Of a DNA stretch of 64,000 bases, positions 7,831-16,487 are shown one piece after another. A program made the translations under genes and the position numbers. The DNA is from Actinomadura sp. K4S16 (GTDB lineage Bacteria; Actinomycetota; Actinomycetes; Streptosporangiales; Streptosporangiaceae), in NCBI RefSeq assembly GCF_008327685.1, contig NZ_BDDE01000010.1, forward strand, positions 1,116,001-1,180,000, read 5' to 3'. Under the pieces are notes generated by a model. It saw only the letters and a program-made list of their open reading frames with translations, was not told the DNA's origin and did not search any database. Positions within the stretch are counted from its first letter, which is position 1; the number at the start of each line of letters is the position of its first letter.

Positions 7831-9537
7831 ATGCGTCCACGTCGAACCATTCCGGTGCTGCTCGCCGCCCTGGCGGTGACGGTCCCGGCGTCCATCGCGG
7901 GGAGTGCGGGGACGGCGCTGGCCCAGGCGTCGATTCCGGCCCCCACCGTCACATCGGCCGACTACCCCGACGACGACGCCTGGCACGACGGTGTCGGGAT
8001 CTACGGCGAGTTCACGATCGACGACCCCAGCGACCAGGCGGCACGGTACTCGGTGTCCATCACCGGACAGCCGGGCCTGGATCTCGCCACCCGTGACGGC
8101 GCCCCCGTGACCGTGGCGATCGCCCCCCACCGCAGCGGGCCCGTCTACCTGACGGTCCAGTCCTTCGGCCCGGCGGGCGAGAACAGCCCGACGACGGACT
8201 ACCTGTTCCTGGTGAAGGCGGGCAGCGCCCCGAAGGCCCACTGGAAACTCGACGAGCCCGCCGGGGCCCGCCAGTTCACGGCGGAGGCGCGGGAGGGCGA
8301 CGACCCGGCCGTCGCGCAGGCGGCCGGAACGGTCTCCGCCGGCGCCGAGGGGCAGCTCGGGACGGCGGCGCACCTGGACGGCGGCCACGCCGACGCCGCG
8401 GCGCTCGTGGACACCGCCAAGAGCTTCACGGTGTCCGCCTGGGCCAGACCCGCGACGGATGGCGACTCCGTCGTCGTGGCGGCGACCGGTGAGGAGAAGA
8501 ACGCGTTCTCACTCCAGTCGCGGGGCGGGCACTGGGCGTTCGTGAAGTCCGACGCGGACGCCCGCGGCGCGGCGATCAGGCAGGCCGTCGCGGAACAGCC
8601 CGTCTATCCCGGCACCTGGGCCCATCTGACCGGCTCCTACGACGCGACGCAGAAGAGGCTGCGGCTCTACGTGAACGGGGCCCTCGCGTCCGACGTCGCG
8701 TCCGGTGACCCGGCGTGGAGCGCGCAGGGCCCGCTGCGGCTCGGCGCCGGCGTCCGGCCCCGGGCGCACCCCTTCCTCGGTGATCTCGACGAGGTCCGGG
8801 TGTACGACCGGATCATCGTCCCGGCCGAGGCGGCGGCGCTCCCGAAACTCCCCAAGAAGGTGCACGGGCGCTGGAAGTTCAACGTCGACGGCGACGACGA
8901 CTCCGCGCTCGGCAACGACATGGCGCTCCGGGGCGGGGCGGCGATCGACCCGAACGCCGGGTTCTACGGGTGGGCGTCTCCGGCCGGACTGAGGCTGGAC
9001 GGCACGGCGGCGTACGCGGAGACCTCAGGGCCCGTCATCCGCACCGACCGGAGCTTCACCGTCTCCACCTGGGTGAACACGGAGCAGATGCCGACGAGGG
9101 CTTCGACCCTCCTCTCCCTCCCGGGGCGGAACATCAACCGCTTCGCACTCCGCTTCGTGCCGGGAGACGAGCCCGGTGCGCACACGTGGCAGTCGGCCAT
9201 GGCCGACTCCGACGCCGCGGACGCGAAGGTCACCGTCGCCACGCACACGGTCTCCTCCCGGTGGTGGGATCACCTCGCCGTCGTCTATGACGCTCCCACC
9301 AGGACGATGACCTTGTACGTGAACGGTGAGCCCCAGGAGAACGGGTCGATCAAGGGCGGGGTCGGGGCGTTCGACGCTGGGGGCCCCCTCCAGGTCGGGC
9401 GTTCGGCGCTCGGCGACCCCGAGTACTGGCCGGGCGCCGTCGACGACGTCTGGGCGTTCCAGGGAGCGCTGGCGCAGCAGGACATCGCCACCCTCGCGGG
9501 CGGCGCCGAACTGGAGACCCCCGACCAGTTCGACTGA
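7831..9537 (+). CDS. Secreted protein with two LamG-like (concanavalin-fold) domains
   Basis: Protein of 568 aa from ATG 7831 with an ideal AGGAGGT site. A signal peptide (TIPVLLAALAVTVPASIAG, cleavage near ALAQA) is followed by an Ig-like segment (about 45-130). Two LamG/laminin-type jelly-roll domains follow, about 140-330 and 345-565. Each carries the typical SFTVS(A/T)W motif, the WxHL(T/A)xxYD motif, the LYVNG strand and a closing D(D/E)V(R/W) strand. No catalytic motif is present, so it most likely binds carbohydrate or matrix at the cell surface or in the medium. Ends at a bidirectional terminator. Confidence 0.88.
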   Translation: MRPRRTIPVLLAALAVTVPASIAGSAGTALAQASIPAPTVTSADYPDDDAWHDGVGIYGEFTIDDPSDQAARYSVSITGQPGLDLATRDGAPVTVAIAPHRSGPVYLTVQSFGPAGENSPTTDYLFLVKAGSAPKAHWKLDEPAGARQFTAEAREGDDPAVAQAAGTVSAGAEGQLGTAAHLDGGHADAAALVDTAKSFTVSAWARPATDGDSVVVAATGEEKNAFSLQSRGGHWAFVKSDADARGAAIRQAVAEQPVYPGTWAHLTGSYDATQKRLRLYVNGALASDVASGDPAWSAQGPLRLGAGVRPRAHPFLGDLDEVRVYDRIIVPAEAAALPKLPKKVHGRWKFNVDGDDDSALGNDMALRGGAAIDPNAGFYGWASPAGLRLDGTAAYAETSGPVIRTDRSFTVSTWVNTEQMPTRASTLLSLPGRNINRFALRFVPGDEPGAHTWQSAMADSDAADAKVTVATHTVSSRWWDHLAVVYDAPTRTMTLYVNGEPQENGSIKGGVGAFDAGGPLQVGRSALGDPEYWPGAVDDVWAFQGALAQQDIATLAGGAELETPDQFD

Positions 9538-9543
9538 GGCCGC

Positions 9544-9581
9544 GCGAGCGGTGGCGGCTCTCCGGGGTCGCCACCGCTCGC
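9544..9581. terminator. Bidirectional terminator hairpin
   Basis: A 13-bp perfect stem (GCGAGCGGTGGCG with CGCCACCGCTCGC) and a 12-base loop between the convergent LamG and HAD genes. Confidence 0.75.
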
Positions 9582-9591
9582 CCGCGGACGG

Positions 9592-10179
9592 TCAGGCGGT
9601 GAGGGTGCGGACCTGGGTCAGGGACGTGAAGAGTTCGGCGCGCATGCCGGTCTCGCGGGCGGCGAGGACGTTGCGTTCGTTGTCGTCGAAGAAGAGGACG
9701 TCGGCGGGCTTGACGCCGAGGGTCTCGGCGCAGATCTCGTAGGCGCGGGGGTCGGGCTTGGCGACGCCGATGCGGCAGGAGTAGACGCGCGCGTCGAAGC
9801 GGGCGAGCCAGGCGCCGTGCCGGGCCTCGAAGCGGGGCACCAGGTCGCCGATGATGTTGGACAGCAGCCCGAGCGTGCGGCCCCGGTCGGCCAGCTCGCC
9901 GACCAGGGCGACCATCTCCTCGTCGACCTCGGTCCAGCTGTCGAGGTCGGCCTCGACCAGCGCGGGGACGTCGGGGAACGCGGTGCCGAGCAGGCCCGCG
10001 ACGTCCGCCCAGTAGGACGCGCTCTCCTGGCCGGCGTCGTAGGCGGGGCGGCAGGCCCAGTAGGCGTCCCAGAACGCGGGGCCGGGGTCCCCGGCGGTCT
10101 CCTCGATGCGCCGCACCGCCTCGGGCGTCTGGGTGCGGGCGATCACTCCGTACAGGTCGAACACGATCACATCGGGCAT
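9592..10179 (-). CDS. HAD-superfamily hydrolase, haloacid-dehalogenase subtype
   Basis: Protein of 195 aa from ATG 10179. HAD motif I is FDLYGV with nucleophile D8; the usual second Asp is Tyr, as in 2-haloacid dehalogenase and related members rather than typical phosphatases. Motif II is in GLLSNI, motif III Lys in AKPDP, motif IV in FFDDNERN. The alpha-helical cap lies between about residues 15 and 90. Divergent from the KstR2-like regulator, so the operator at 10228-10241 may also control this gene. Substrate unknown. Confidence 0.85.
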   Translation of the reverse strand: MPDVIVFDLYGVIARTQTPEAVRRIEETAGDPGPAFWDAYWACRPAYDAGQESASYWADVAGLLGTAFPDVPALVEADLDSWTEVDEEMVALVGELADRGRTLGLLSNIIGDLVPRFEARHGAWLARFDARVYSCRIGVAKPDPRAYEICAETLGVKPADVLFFDDNERNVLAARETGMRAELFTSLTQVRTLTA

Positions 10180-10227
10180 GCCCCCGAGCCTAATCCGCCG
10201 CCGCCGCCGATCCCGGAACCGGCAGGT

Positions 10228-10241
10228 AGCAAGCGCTTGTT
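10228..10241. promoter_or_regulatory. KstR2-type operator, perfect match
   Basis: AGCAAGCGCTTGTT matches the published 14-bp KstR2 consensus AnCAAGnnCTTGnT at every fixed position. It lies between the divergent HAD and tetR genes, 67 bp before the regulator start. Autoregulation is the simplest reading. Confidence 0.75.
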
Positions 10242-10307
10242 GCAACCCGTACGCTGGTCCGGCCGCCGAATCGAGCAAGCGGTTGGGCGACACGGCATAA
10301 TGAGAGG

Positions 10308-10976
10308 GTGACGACCACGAGCGCCAAGTCCGGACGATCGAGAACCCGCGGCACCGGCGAGGACGCCCCCCGCCGCCGCGGCCGCGGAGCCCCCGCGCTG
10401 GCGTCCGAACGGCGCGCCCACCTGGTCAGGCTCGCTGCCGAACTGTTCGCCGAGAAGGGGTTCCAGGCCACCACCGTCCGCAACATCGCCGACGAGGCCG
10501 GCATCCTGTCCGGCAGCCTCTACCACCACTTCGACTCCAAGGAGTCGATCGTCGACGAGATCCTGTCCGGGTTCTTCACCGAGGTCATGGCCGCCTACCA
10601 GGCGGTGATCGACGAGAGCCTGAACCCGCGGGACACGATCGCCGGGCTCGTCCGCGTCGCGTTCGGCACCCTGGAGCCGCACCGGGCCGCGATCACGGTC
10701 ATGCAGAACGACTGGAACTACCTGCGGGGCATGGACCGGTTCGCCTACCTGACCAAGTCCGAGGCCGAGATCGAGAAGATGTGGGTCACCACGCTCCAGG
10801 CGGGCCAGGCGGAAGGGCTGTTCCGTCCCGACCTCGACCCGAAGCTGACCTACCGGATGATCCGCGACACGGTCTGGGTGGCCGTCCGCTGGTTCCGGCC
10901 CGGCGGCCGCCTGAACGCCCAGGGGCTCGCCGAGCACTACCTCAAGGTGATGTTCGACGGCATCAACCTGCACTAG
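10308..10976 (+). CDS. kstR2: TetR-family regulator, KstR2-like
   Basis: Protein of 222 aa from GTG 10308, with a 40-residue basic N-terminal arm. The HTH region (LAAELFAEKGFQATTVRNIADEAGILSGSLYHHF) and the C-terminal ligand domain (KMWVTTLQAG..EGLFRPDLD, IRDTVWVAVRWFRPGG) closely resemble mycobacterial KstR2. That repressor controls late cholesterol-ring (HIP-CoA) catabolism and responds to a CoA thioester. The perfect KstR2-type site upstream supports this. None of the classical regulon genes (fadD3, fadE30, ipdAB) lies in the window. Resemblance is judged from memory of the family, not from a search. Its last 14 bp overlap the convergent MMPL gene. Confidence 0.82.
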   Translation: MTTTSAKSGRSRTRGTGEDAPRRRGRGAPALASERRAHLVRLAAELFAEKGFQATTVRNIADEAGILSGSLYHHFDSKESIVDEILSGFFTEVMAAYQAVIDESLNPRDTIAGLVRVAFGTLEPHRAAITVMQNDWNYLRGMDRFAYLTKSEAEIEKMWVTTLQAGQAEGLFRPDLDPKLTYRMIRDTVWVAVRWFRPGGRLNAQGLAEHYLKVMFDGINLH

Positions 10977-13104
10977 CCCGCACGCTCGGCCGCTCCGCCG
11001 CGACCGCCCGCGCGGGACGCGACGGCAGGATCCGCCGCAGCGGCCCGGGAAGCCACCAGTTCGCCTCGCCGAACAGCTCCATCAGGGCCGGGACGAGCAC
11101 CAGCCGCACGACGGTCGCGTCGATCAGGATCGCGACGCCGAGGCCGAGCCCCATCTGCTTGACGGCGACGTCCGCGCCGAGGAGCACCGACAAGAAGACC
11201 ATCACCATGATGGCCGCCGCCGCGGTGATCACGCGGGCGGTGCGGGACAGGCCGAGCGCGACGGCCTCGCGGGTGGCCACCCCCTCCTCGTAGATCTCGC
11301 GGACGCGGGACACCAGGAACACCTCGTAGTCCATGGACAGCCCGAACAGGATCGGGAACATCATCAGCGGCACCCACGTGGTGACGGGCATGTCCGTCGG
11401 GAACCCGAGCGCGCGCCCCGCCCAGCCCCACTGGACGACGGCCGTCAGCACCCCGTACGCGGCCGCGATCGACAGCAGGTTCATGAGGGCGGCCTGCACC
11501 GCCACCGTGACCGACCGGACGAGCCCGACGAGCAGCAGCAGCGACAGGCCCACGACCACGGCGATCAGCAGCGGCAGCCGGGTGGAGACGCTCTCGGCGA
11601 AGTCGATCGAGGCGGCGTTCGGTCCGCCGACGTAGGCGCGGGCGCTCGTCCCGGCGACGGCGCCGGGGATGACGTCGTCGCGCAGCGTGTGGACGAGGTC
11701 GGACGTCCGCTCGTCGTGCGGGCCGGTCTTCGGGAACGCCATGACGATCGTGGCCTTCCCGTCCCGGCTGGGACGAGGCGGCTGGACGGCCGCGACGCCC
11801 GGCGTCCTCCCGACCGCGTCGGCGATCCGTCCCGCCTCAGCGAGCCCGCCGCCCTCGGTGACGACGATCAGCGGCGCGGCGGTCCCGGGCCCGAACCCCT
11901 CCGCCATGATCCGGCTCGCCTGGTAGCCGGAGTGGTCGTGCGGCTGGGTGCTGGAGTCCGGCAGGCTCAGCCGCATCGACAGCGCGGGCACGGCGAGGAC
12001 CAGCAGGACGGCGGCCGCGCACAGGCCGGCGAGCACCGGGTGCGCCTGGACGACCCGCGCCCAGCGCTCGGCCAGCGGGCGGCGGGCCCGGCCGAGACCC
12101 GGGACGCGGAACCGGTCGATGGCGTGCCCGGCGAAGCCGAGCAGCGCGGGCAGCAGCGTCACGGAGGCGAGCATCGTCATCAGCACGGCGACGCCGGCCG
12201 CGACCGCGACGCCGTTGAGCAGCTTCTGCTGCATGACGAACAGGCCCATCAGCGCGATCACCACGGTGGTGCCGGCGAACAGCACGGCCCGCCCGGCGGT
12301 GGTGACGGCGGTGACCGCCGCCTCCTCGGGGTCCGCGCCGGCGTGCATCTCCTCCCGGTGGCGGGTGACGATGAACAGCGCGTAGTCGATGCCGACGCCG
12401 AGCCCGATGAGCGCCGCGACGATGGGGCTGAACGCGGGCGCGGGCAGCAGGTGCCCGAGCAGCATGATCAGCGCGAGGCCGGTGCCGATGCCGAACAGCG
12501 CGGTCACGATCGGCAGGCCCATGGCGAGCACCGACCCGAACGCGATCAGCAGGATCACGACGGCGGCGAGCACGCCGATGCCCTCGGACGGGCCGCCGCC
12601 CGGCGTCTCGGCGGCGTCGACCGCCGATCCGCCGAGTTGGATCCGGACGGGTCCGGAGTCGGTGCGCACGTCGTCCAGGAGCGCGATCACGTCGTCCCGG
12701 GGCATGTCGTCGGACGAGATGTCGAGGCCGCCCGTCGCGAACGCCGTCCTCCCGTCCCGGGAGATCTGCCCGGGCGCCTCGTAGGGCGACGACACCGACG
12801 CGACGTGCGGCGTCCTGCCGAGCCTGTCGATCGCCTGCTCGACCCGCGCCTTCACCTCCGGGTCCCGGAGGCCGCCCTCGGCGCGCACCGCCAGCGTGAT
12901 GGAGTCGCCGCTGCGCTGCGGGAAGTGCTGCTCCAGCAGGTCCGACGCCTTCGCCGCGTCGGAGCCGCCGCCCGAGAAGTCGTTCAGGGGCTCGGCGGCG
13001 AAGCCGAATCCCAGCGCCATGACGGCGATCGTCCCGACGATCCAGCCCGCCACCGTCAGTCGCCGTCTCCGGTAGCAGAACCGGGCAAGTCTTGCGAGTC
13101 TCAT
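10963..13104 (-). CDS. MMPL-family RND transporter
   Basis: Protein of 713 aa from ATG 13104. Two repeats of an RND permease: a first helix after MRLARLARFCYRRRRLTVAGW, a large extracytoplasmic domain (about 35-170), helices 2-6 (about 175-330), a second loop domain (about 390-520) and a second helix bundle (about 525-680). MMPL signature-like motifs are GVGIDYALFIVTRHREE and GLSMDYEVFLVSRVREI. The family exports lipids, siderophores or drugs. Placement beside a KstR2-like regulator suggests a lipid cargo, but the genes are convergent, so this is weak. Confidence 0.9.
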   Translation of the reverse strand: MRLARLARFCYRRRRLTVAGWIVGTIAVMALGFGFAAEPLNDFSGGGSDAAKASDLLEQHFPQRSGDSITLAVRAEGGLRDPEVKARVEQAIDRLGRTPHVASVSSPYEAPGQISRDGRTAFATGGLDISSDDMPRDDVIALLDDVRTDSGPVRIQLGGSAVDAAETPGGGPSEGIGVLAAVVILLIAFGSVLAMGLPIVTALFGIGTGLALIMLLGHLLPAPAFSPIVAALIGLGVGIDYALFIVTRHREEMHAGADPEEAAVTAVTTAGRAVLFAGTTVVIALMGLFVMQQKLLNGVAVAAGVAVLMTMLASVTLLPALLGFAGHAIDRFRVPGLGRARRPLAERWARVVQAHPVLAGLCAAAVLLVLAVPALSMRLSLPDSSTQPHDHSGYQASRIMAEGFGPGTAAPLIVVTEGGGLAEAGRIADAVGRTPGVAAVQPPRPSRDGKATIVMAFPKTGPHDERTSDLVHTLRDDVIPGAVAGTSARAYVGGPNAASIDFAESVSTRLPLLIAVVVGLSLLLLVGLVRSVTVAVQAALMNLLSIAAAYGVLTAVVQWGWAGRALGFPTDMPVTTWVPLMMFPILFGLSMDYEVFLVSRVREIYEEGVATREAVALGLSRTARVITAAAAIMVMVFLSVLLGADVAVKQMGLGLGVAILIDATVVRLVLVPALMELFGEANWWLPGPLRRILPSRPARAVAAERPSVRASAG

Positions 13105-13378
13105 GGGTACCGCCTCCGCGGACGCGCCTTCCGCGGTCGCGCCGCACCTGGGGATGTGCTGTCGCGCCCAGCGTCCTCTCCAGGTCGGGCCCCGGGCATC
13201 CGGCGGACGGCCTCACCCGTGGGCGCCCGCTACATCTGGCGGCGTACATCCGGCGCGGTATCCCATGGTTCGGCGCCCAGAAGGCCCATAGTGTGCTTAG
13301 TCACGATTTGCCGAGTAGGGGTGACGCTTTGGTCCGTGGGGACGCTGGTATGGGAGAGGTCTACGGGGGGAGGGCGGC

Positions 13379-13609
13379 ATGACGGCTGACCAAGGGGCCG
13401 CCGGTCGCGACGAGCCCACGCCCGCGGCCCTGCGCGCGGCCACCGCGCGCACCCTTCAGGAGCAGTTCCCCGGCGTGCGGGTCTGGTACGGCGAGGCGAC
13501 CGGGTCCTGGTGGGCGATGGTGCCGCTGCGCGAGGGCCCGCGGCTGCTGGAGGCGCCGTCCGCGCAGCAGCTCCGCGAAGAGATCATGAGTCTGCGCAGG
13601 TGGGGGTGA
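13379..13609 (+). CDS. Small WW-motif protein, paralogue type of the 55883 gene
   Basis: Protein of 76 aa from ATG 13379 behind a GGGGGGAGGG site. Core pattern: FPGVRVWYGEATGSWWAMVPL, then LLEAPSAQQLREEI. The protein at 55883-56248 has the same layout (FPGWTIWFGLFTGHWWALPP, then FLEADTPQRLIARI), so the two are paralogues. Such small cytoplasmic proteins recur in Actinomadura-like genomes, often near regulators. Function unknown. The preceding 274 bp hold only its promoter and that of the MMPL gene. Confidence 0.82.
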   Translation: MTADQGAAGRDEPTPAALRAATARTLQEQFPGVRVWYGEATGSWWAMVPLREGPRLLEAPSAQQLREEIMSLRRWG

Positions 13610-13693
13610 CCTCGGCTCGCCGCCCGCCGGGAACGGGGCGCGATCCGTTCCCAGCGGGCGTCTCTGAGGAAACTAACCCGAAAAGTCTTTCAG

Positions 13694-13707
13694 CACAAGC
13701 GCTTGCT
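13694..13707. promoter_or_regulatory. Second KstR2-like site, 13 of 14
   Basis: CACAAGCGCTTGCT agrees with AnCAAGnnCTTGnT except at the first base. It lies in the 186-bp gap between the convergent genes 13379 and 13796, where no promoter is expected, so its role is unclear. Confidence 0.45.
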
Positions 13708-13795
13708 CGGTTGCAGTATCGGGCGGCCCGCCGGCGCCGCCGCCGCGCGCTCCGGCGGGCCGCCCCCTGAGCTGGAGCGTTGCATTCCGTACCGC

Positions 13796-14095
13796 TTACA
13801 ACTCGTACTGGATGGACGCGCGCTCCGCCGTGATCGGCGTGATGTAGTCGTTGACCGTCGCCCGGTGCAGGGGGTTGTCGCGGTAGGCGAGGTAGGCGTC
13901 CCGGTCCGCGAAGTCCGCGACCACCGCGAAGTCGTATGCCCCGGGGTTGAGCCCCGCGTCCGCGCCCACGCTGTACTCCCGGATCTCCGGGATCGCGCCG
14001 GGCAGCCCGCGCAGCTTCGCCGCCACCTCGTCCTGCTGGCCGGTCGTCGTGCCTTCGATCCATCTGAACAGCGCTATGTGCCGGAAACCACTCAT
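13796..14095 (-). CDS. Dabb-family (stress-responsive A/B barrel) protein
   Basis: Protein of 99 aa from ATG 14095. It begins with the Dabb pattern RHIALFRW and continues with a ferredoxin-like alpha/beta arrangement (LRGLPGAIPEIREYSVGADAG, YDFAVVADFADRDAYLAY, HRATVNDYI). Dabb proteins are dimeric barrels, either cyclase/monooxygenase-like enzymes or stress proteins. The specific role is not readable. 30 bp downstream of the flavodoxin-like gene on the same strand, so probably co-transcribed. Confidence 0.85.
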   Translation of the reverse strand: MSGFRHIALFRWIEGTTTGQQDEVAAKLRGLPGAIPEIREYSVGADAGLNPGAYDFAVVADFADRDAYLAYRDNPLHRATVNDYITPITAERASIQYEL

Positions 14096-14125
14096 GGTCG
14101 GCACGCTACAGGCGCCCCACCCGTC

Positions 14126-14581
14126 TCAGACGTCACCGAGCTCCGCAGCCGTGACCGCGCCGAGTTCCCAGCACGCCTCCAGGTCGGCCTTGCTCGGCTC
14201 GCCCGTCACCACCACGTGCGGCTGGACGGCCTTCCACTTCAGCCCCGTGGTGATGGAGTCCAGGGCCCGCACGGCGCCGGTGGCGTCGTTGTTGCCGTGC
14301 AGGAAGGCCCCGAACGGGCGGCGGACCGTCTCCTCCAGGCACGGGTAGTAGATCTGGTCGAAGAAGTGCTTCAACGCCCCGGACAGGTAGCCGAGGTTGA
14401 CCGGGGAGCCCAGGAGGTAGCCGTCCGCCTCCAGGACGTCCACGGCGGAGGCGGTCAGGGCCGCGCGCGACACGACCTCCACGCCCTCGATCTCGTCGGT
14501 CGACGCGCCGGCGCGCACCGCCTCGAACATCGCCTGGACGGACGGCGACGGCGTGTGGTGGACGAGCAGGAGCCTCTTCAT
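14126..14581 (-). CDS. Flavodoxin/NADPH-dependent FMN reductase-like protein
   Basis: Protein of about 151 aa from ATG 14581 (GTG 14584 possible). The N-terminal strand and FMN-phosphate loop are seen in LLLVHHTPSPSVQAM, and the second FMN loop in GYLLGSPVNLGYLSGALKHFFDQ, both typical of NAD(P)H-dependent FMN reductases. Likely binds FMN and works in redox or quinone reduction. Upstream partner of the Dabb gene. Confidence 0.85.
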   Translation of the reverse strand: MKRLLLVHHTPSPSVQAMFEAVRAGASTDEIEGVEVVSRAALTASAVDVLEADGYLLGSPVNLGYLSGALKHFFDQIYYPCLEETVRRPFGAFLHGNNDATGAVRALDSITTGLKWKAVQPHVVVTGEPSKADLEACWELGAVTAAELGDV

Positions 14582-14747
14582 CACTCCGAGGCTAGCGGTG
14601 TCCTACCGCCCCCGGCCGGGTATGGCCGAGTTGAAGCGCCCGGCCTGGGGATTCGGCCGTACGCTGATTTCAGGCCCCATAGGAACGACCGAACCCGGGA
14701 ATGAGTTCCGGAAGATCTTGGTTGGGGGCTCAGCGGAGGTGTGCTTC

Positions 14748-16418
14748 GTGCTGACGGACGAGTCTTCCCGCAAGGGCGGGCCGGGGGCGCCGCCCCATGC
14801 GCGGCCCGTCTGGCCGCTCGCGCTGACCGCGGCCCTGGTCGCCGCGCTGATCGCGGTGCCCGCGTTCTCCGGATCCCCGCACGTCCTCGGACGGCTGTCG
14901 CAGCTCGTCACCGGGAGCCCGCTCAGGCCGGAGCACGCCGTCGTGCTGGCCCTCGCGCTCGCGCTGGTCGCCCGCGGCGTGCTGCTGCGGCGCCGCGCCG
15001 CCTGGTACGGCCTCGCCACGCTGGTGGTCCTCGGGCTGCTCGCCGTCGTGTCCGGCGACGACCCGCTGTGGCGGCTGCCCCTGCTCGCCGCCGTCCTCGG
15101 CGGGCTGTGGCTGGAGCGCGACCGCTTCCCGGTGCGCCCGCATCCCGAGCGCGTCCGCGCGGCCGTGAAGACCGGCGCGCTGCTACTCGCCGCCGCGACC
15201 GCGGTGTCGCTGCTCTTCGGCGGGGTGTCGGTGCGGTCGGTCGGCGACGTCGCGAGCGGCCTCGGCGCCACCGGCGCGCCCATGGACGGGGCGTCCTGGC
15301 TGCCGGGCGTGCTCGGCCTCGCCGGCGCGGCGGGGCTGCTCGTGCTGGTCATCACCCTCCTGGCGCCCGACCCGGCGCCCCCGCCCGGCGACGAGGCCGA
15401 GCGCGTCCGCGTCGCGGGCCTCGTCCTGCATCCCGGCTCCGACACCCTCTCCCCGTTCGCGCTGCGGCGCGACAAGGCGTACGTGTTCAGCGCGGACGGC
15501 CGCGCCGCGATCGGCTACCGGGTCCTGTTCGGCATGGCGGTCGCGGGCGGCGACCCGGTCGGCGACCCCGCCTCGCACGCCGACGCCGTGCGGGCCTTCC
15601 TCGCGATGTGCCGGACGACGGGCTGGCGTCCGGCCGTCCTCGGCGCGAGCGACGCCCTGCTGCCCGCCTGGGGGCCGTGCCGCTCGATCGGCTTCGGCGA
15701 CGAGGTCGTCATCCGTCCCGGCGAGTTCACGCTGTCGGGGCGGAAGATGCGCAACGTCCGGCAGGCCGTCAAGCGCACCGAGAACTTCGGCGTCTCGTCG
15801 GAGATCCTCCCGGAGCGGGAGCTCACGCCCGCCCTCCGCGAGAAGCTGCTGGACGTCGCGTCCCGGTCCCTCGGCGGTGCGGCCGAGCGCGGCTTCTCCA
15901 TGAACCTGGACGAGCTGCTCACCGGGTACCACCCGGGCGCGGTCGTCGCCGTCGCCTACGACGAGGACAAGGAGCCCATCGCGTTCCAGCGCTACGTCAC
16001 CGCGGGCGAGGGCATCAGCCTGGACGCGATGCGCCGCACCCCCGGCGGCCCGAACGGCGTGAACGAGCGCCTCATCGTCGAGATGATCGAGTACGCGGCC
16101 CGGCGCGGGCACGGGCTCGTCTCGCTGAACTTCGCCGCCTTCCGCGAGCTGCTGGACGCCGACGAGCGCGGGCCGCTGGAGAAGGCCGGCTACCGGGCCC
16201 TGCACCTGCTCGACCCGTGGATCGCGGTCGAGTCGCTGTACCTGTTCGACAAGAAGTTCAGGCCGTCCTACACGCCGCGCAACGTGGTCTTCCGGTCCTG
16301 GTTCGACATCGCGTGGCTGGCGGCGGCGCTGCTCACGCTGGAGTTCGGCCGGACGCGTCCCGCCCAGCGGGCCGCCGGCCCCGTCACCGAACCCGTCCAC
16401 CACCTGGGCCGGTACTGA
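14748..16418 (+). CDS. Aminoacyl-phosphatidylglycerol synthase-like membrane protein (DUF2156)
   Basis: Protein of 556 aa from GTG 14748 (GGAGG 8 bases upstream). Six hydrophobic helices occupy about residues 20-215. The C-terminal soluble domain (about 235-530) is the MprF/LysX-type transferase domain, a double GNAT fold with FSADGRAAIGYRVLFGMAVAGGDPVG, GFGDEVVI and GGPNGVNERLIVEMI. The family transfers amino acids from aminoacyl-tRNA to phosphatidylglycerol, lowering surface charge and giving resistance to cationic peptides. Unlike mycobacterial LysX there is no fused lysyl-tRNA synthetase. Amino-acid identity is unknown. Confidence 0.85.
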   Translation: MLTDESSRKGGPGAPPHARPVWPLALTAALVAALIAVPAFSGSPHVLGRLSQLVTGSPLRPEHAVVLALALALVARGVLLRRRAAWYGLATLVVLGLLAVVSGDDPLWRLPLLAAVLGGLWLERDRFPVRPHPERVRAAVKTGALLLAAATAVSLLFGGVSVRSVGDVASGLGATGAPMDGASWLPGVLGLAGAAGLLVLVITLLAPDPAPPPGDEAERVRVAGLVLHPGSDTLSPFALRRDKAYVFSADGRAAIGYRVLFGMAVAGGDPVGDPASHADAVRAFLAMCRTTGWRPAVLGASDALLPAWGPCRSIGFGDEVVIRPGEFTLSGRKMRNVRQAVKRTENFGVSSEILPERELTPALREKLLDVASRSLGGAAERGFSMNLDELLTGYHPGAVVAVAYDEDKEPIAFQRYVTAGEGISLDAMRRTPGGPNGVNERLIVEMIEYAARRGHGLVSLNFAAFRELLDADERGPLEKAGYRALHLLDPWIAVESLYLFDKKFRPSYTPRNVVFRSWFDIAWLAAALLTLEFGRTRPAQRAAGPVTEPVHHLGRY

Positions 16419-16487
16419 GGCGATCCCGGTTCGGCGGGGCGTCCTAGAACGTGATTCTATGGAGGCCCCCGCCTGAGAGGATCGCGC

